Assembly: GCA_905250125.1 (NCBI GenBank)
Contig: CAJNOL010000996.1
Span: 1-64,000 of the forward strand
Reading direction: 5' to 3'
DNA: 64,000 nt
DNA from: Rotaria sordida
Taxonomy: Eukaryota; Rotifera; Eurotatoria; Philodinida; Philodinidae
Shown: positions 60,858 to 64,000 of the stretch, in pieces
Layout of the letters: each line of letters begins with the position of its first letter
Numbering within the stretch: position 1 is the stretch's first letter
Translations under genes and position numbers: made by a program
Notes under the pieces: model-generated
What the model saw: only the letters and a program-made list of their open reading frames with translations
Told to the model about the DNA's origin: nothing
The model's database searches: none

Positions 60858-61997
60858 GTGAGAGATTCGTTATATTGCGATGCATTATTCAATCTTAAGT
60901 CACCATTCATATCTAAGATGTCAAATGCTTATATATATTTTAATTCTCGTCTTCTGTCAGATAAAATCGTTCATCACGAAGTCTCGAATGTTGAAAAATA
61001 TATTCGAATGGCTGAAAATAAATGAGATGCGAAGAACGATGATCAACAATTGAATGTTTCCTTATATATGGGAATAGATGATTCAGATTGATTATCTTTC
61101 ACTAGTCAGCCAAGTCAAGATACGTGAACGTGAATAAAATTCCTAATGACTTCCTCTATAGTATTCTATCATTTAAAAATAGGAGATGTTGTTCACAATG
61201 GTATTAGAATATTTTTCGGACTCGTGCAGTTAGTCGACATCCCATCCAACTCGAAGCGCTGAATGGTAGTCTACTCTTATTCTTGTTTTCTATCGATTAA
61301 ATAAATAATTAACCTTTTGACTGTAACCGACGTATATATACGTCAGGAGTCTCATTTTTGCGTCAACTAACCTGATCATTCCTAATCTATGTTTCTTAGG
61401 TGCATTTGCGTCAAAACCAATATAAGGCATAATATGCTTCCGAAATCATTATTTTCTCAGGGCATACTTATAGAATGATTCCATAAAAAACGAATAAATT
61501 TTCTGGAAAACCGTATCGTTTCTTTTATGTCGACAGTTAAAGGTTAAAGCTTTTATAGTCAATGTTTTTAAGGAAAAAAAATAGTGCTAAATGCAATTTG
61601 CAATTTTAAAATACACTATACATACAATTAGAATTTGGCTATTTTTTAAATATTCTCTATCATCTATCAAACCTTTCTTAGAGTTTTTTTTTGTTGATAA
61701 AAACGTTGTTTAAATCAGAGATGATCATATACGGATTTAAAAAAGTAAGATGAAGTAATACACTAACAAGTTTTTTAAATAGGCTATTTTCACCTTCTCT
61801 CAATAATTGAACCAGACGATCGATTTTATTGAACTGGTCGTGCCGTAATTCCCTGTCTAGAAGAAAAAGAAACGAGAAAATAAATAACTGTAAATAATAA
61901 TGGGAATTTTAACTTTTGAAAAAATGCCAATACTCTTCGATTTCTTTCTCTTCTAATTTAAAAACTAATAAGATTATGAGAGAAAGAATGAAATCCT

Positions 61998-62280
61998 TAT
62001 ATGAGAGAACAAGAAAATAAATAAAAACTAAAATGTAAAGAAGAACGGTCGATAGTGGACATATCCAACAATCAATATTTTTTCAATATGTCGATTACGA
62101 AGAATTTAAATCGTTGAATATAAGATTATTAACATTAAATAAAGATATATATTATATCGAACACTAATCATTTATTATTTAAAGGATATGTTTTATGTAT
62201 ATGTACAACACCATTATAAACGAATATATCACATTTATTTTAACGTCAAACTGACAAAAAACAAATTTATTGTTCTAACG
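61998..62280. other. About 280-bp segment present only in the right arm
   Basis: Where the left arm reads directly from AGTCTTCATTA into AGGATTTCATTC (near 8843-8860), the right arm holds this extra AT-rich stretch. It may be an insertion here or a deletion on the left; no termini were recognised. Confidence 0.6.
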
Positions 62281-62396
62281 AAGACTCAAATTTAAAGATG
62301 ATGATGATGATGATATATTACTAACAATAAATAATATCCATTGAGAATATAATAACAGTTTATTTTATTTCGACATACGTTATATAAACCCCCTTC

Positions 62397-62836
62397 CAGA
62401 TTAAAAGGGCATGCCCTTATACAGTGTCTTGCCACATCGCTACGTTTTGGATGCCCTTCTATTGGGGGTCAAGTTTTGGCCAGCTTTTAATTAAAATTAT
62501 TTAAAAAATTATTAATTAATTACTTTAATTATTGCTATTTAGATGATTTTTGCGGAAAAAACTACCATCTTTTGTAAAAATTGTACTATTTATGATTGGA
62601 AAAGGAAGGATTTCGCAAAAAAACATTAGAAAATCGGTTATATTTCATTAATTATTAATTAATATTTATAAAAACTTCGATAATTTTGAAATATATTAAT
62701 TAATTAGTAAATGGCCTTCTAATAGAGCGTTTGAACTTTTGCTCGGAGATGGCCTTATACCGGGAGTGGCCTTCTAATATAGGGTGGCCGTCTATTTTGG
62801 AGGGGGGGGAGGGGGGGGAGAGGGCGCTTTAAAACA
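62397..62836. mobile_element. About 440-bp insertion with repeated TGSCCTTCTA motifs
   Basis: Absent from the left arm, where the flanks CGTTATATA and GTAAATAGAATC lie almost side by side. It starts AACCCCCTTCC and ends in a G-rich run followed by GGGCGCTTTAAAACAG. Variants of TG(G/C)CCTTCTA occur about six times: two near the left end (TGCCCTTATA, TGCCCTTCTA) and four near the right end (TGGCCTTCTA twice, TGGCCTTATA, TGGCCGTCTA). Subterminal motif clusters like this are typical of non-autonomous DNA transposons that bind a transposase many times. No coding capacity. Confidence 0.6.
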
Positions 62837-63410
62837 GTAAATAGAATCTTTTTTTCTTTTGTCATTTCTATTTTTTGTGCAACTACATTATCTGTTAAAT
62901 GAAACTTCCGATTTTTGTCTTAAAAAAGGAAAGATTTTATCTATAATTTCAATTGTCAATATGATTTAAAAGAATAAACATCTAACAACGAAACAATTTC
63001 ATCGATTTTGATTATTAATCAACTTATAGATCTGATTCATTTTATGTTTATCAACCTCAATAATCAATAATTATAATTAGTAATCAATTATTTAAAAAGT
63101 TGAATAATCTTAAATATTTTATATTCGTTTATTTCAACAATTATTCTTATATGTCATCTCTATGTCAGATATATCAATCTTACTTTGAATAAATCATTAT
63201 CTATCAATAGAAAACTAATCGACACTAACAAAAAACAAAATGAATTTTTTTTTTTTTGTTTTTGAATGAATATATAGGTCGATTAAAACTGATAGAAATA
63301 TTTTTTTATTAATAAACGACTACAAGTATTAATTTATCTTTACTTTGAGTTTGTAGACACTAAGAAAATAAATGAATGTTAGTTTTATGTTGAATTGAGT
63401 ATGCCTAGAC

Positions 63411-64000
63411 ACTACCCACGGAAAAATTTTTTTCGAAAAACCGCTCGAAACCGCGGTTTTTTTCATTCGACCGCGGTTTTACTAGAGGAAACCGCGGTTC
63501 CGATTGGATAACCGCGGTTGGTAGCGGTTTTTTTGAACCGCGGTATGCTAAAACCGCGTTGCTCGTATTCATAACCGCGGTTCTAGATAGTGCGGTATTC
63601 AACGGTCTAAAAGCTCGCGGTATGGTAATTGGAAACTGCGGTATTACATAATACAGCATTTAAAGGTTTTAAAAATCGCGGTATACTCATCAGTAACCGC
63701 GGTGATTAAATACCGCGGTATTGAGTGGTTTTTAAAACTCCGATATATTCATTAGTAACCGCGGTGGTAAATAGCACGCTATTGACGGGTTTAAAAAATC
63801 GCGGTATAGTCACTAGTAGCCGCGGTGGTAAATACCGCGATATTGAGCGGTTTTAGAAACCGCGGTATAGTCATCACTAATTGCGGTGATAAATACCGCG
63901 ATATCCAGCGGTTTCGAAAACCGCGGTATAGTCATTAGAAGCCGCGATCTTTAATACCACGTTATTCGACGGTTTTCGAAACCGCGATATAGTCATTAGC
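63411..64000. repeat. CCGCGG-rich minisatellite of about 60-bp units, runs off the window
   Basis: From about 63680 the words GCGGTATAGTCATTAG or close variants recur at about 60-bp spacing (63678, 63740, 63801, 63861, 63921, 63982). Each unit also holds CCGCGGTGGTAAATACCGCG and GAGCGGTTTTAAAAA variants. The palindrome CCGCGG recurs many times, making the array far more GC-rich than the flank. The first 270 bp are a less regular version. It begins exactly where the inverted-repeat arm ends. Confidence 0.88.

Larger units (their letters stand above)
61312..63410 (-). repeat. Right arm of the large inverted repeat (partner 8160-9523)
   Basis: Reverse complement of the left arm with two extra segments, about 61998-62280 and 62397-62836, absent from the left arm. 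The inner end is at CCGACGTATATATACGTC, the outer end at GAGTATGCCTAGACAC, where it abuts the CCGCGG minisatellite. It carries the second copy of the ALDH-like exon on the minus strand (about 61857-61775). Confidence 0.88.

Noticed and set aside
1..64000. CRISPR arrays, tRNA or rRNA genes
   Set aside because: No regularly spaced short repeats with unique spacers, no tRNA-like T-loop/acceptor pattern and no rRNA core sequence were seen; the window is eukaryotic nuclear DNA.

Overview
This window looks like a piece of an AT-rich invertebrate genome, most likely a bdelloid rotifer (Rotaria, Adineta or Didymodactylos type). The clues are two F-box/leucine-rich proteins of the style expanded in bdelloids, introns of about 45-90 bp, a eukaryotic RNA-dependent RNA polymerase relic, a fused nitrilase-Fhit gene, hammerhead ribozymes, and a mix of Helitron-like, piggyBac and RTE elements. 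The organism is inferred. No composition figure or database search was computed.

The window is mainly a gene graveyard filled with transposable elements. From left to right it holds: a decayed NitFhit gene (0.6-5.7 kb); the left arm of a very large inverted repeat (8.16-9.52 kb, partner at 61.3-63.4 kb); a GC-rich repeat block with a 1-kb foldback element (9.5-11.2 kb); an apparently intact three-exon F-box gene (11.9-14.3 kb, minus strand); a 367-bp TA-flanked foldback MITE (15.5 kb); a relic that joins a truncated RNA-dependent RNA polymerase to an SBF/MTMR5-13-like fragment (18.2-20.4 kb); and two hammerhead ribozymes arranged head to head in a near-perfect palindrome (20.7-20.9 kb).

Next come a 7.5-kb Helentron/Helitron2-like element with two minisatellites and a six-exon Rep-Pif1 helicase gene (23.85-31.4 kb); an ordered neurobeachin/LRBA fossil (32.3-37.3 kb, minus strand); a second apparently intact F-box gene (42.8-45.1 kb, minus strand) flanked by 193-bp direct repeats; and a WDR75 (Utp17) fossil (49.3-58 kb). 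A complete BovB-like RTE LINE with an intact 1010-codon ORF and a 235-bp inverted repeat lie inside the WDR75 fossil, and a complete piggyBac sits just upstream of its first recognisable exon. The right end holds the partner arm of the large inverted repeat, with two extra insertions, and then a CCGCGG-rich minisatellite that runs off the window.

Nearly all nonsense codons in the fossils occupy places where a C-to-T or G-to-A transition in CAA, CAG, CGA or TGG would create them. The only host genes that read cleanly are the two F-box genes. The other intact coding capacity belongs to the mobile elements, above all the LINE.
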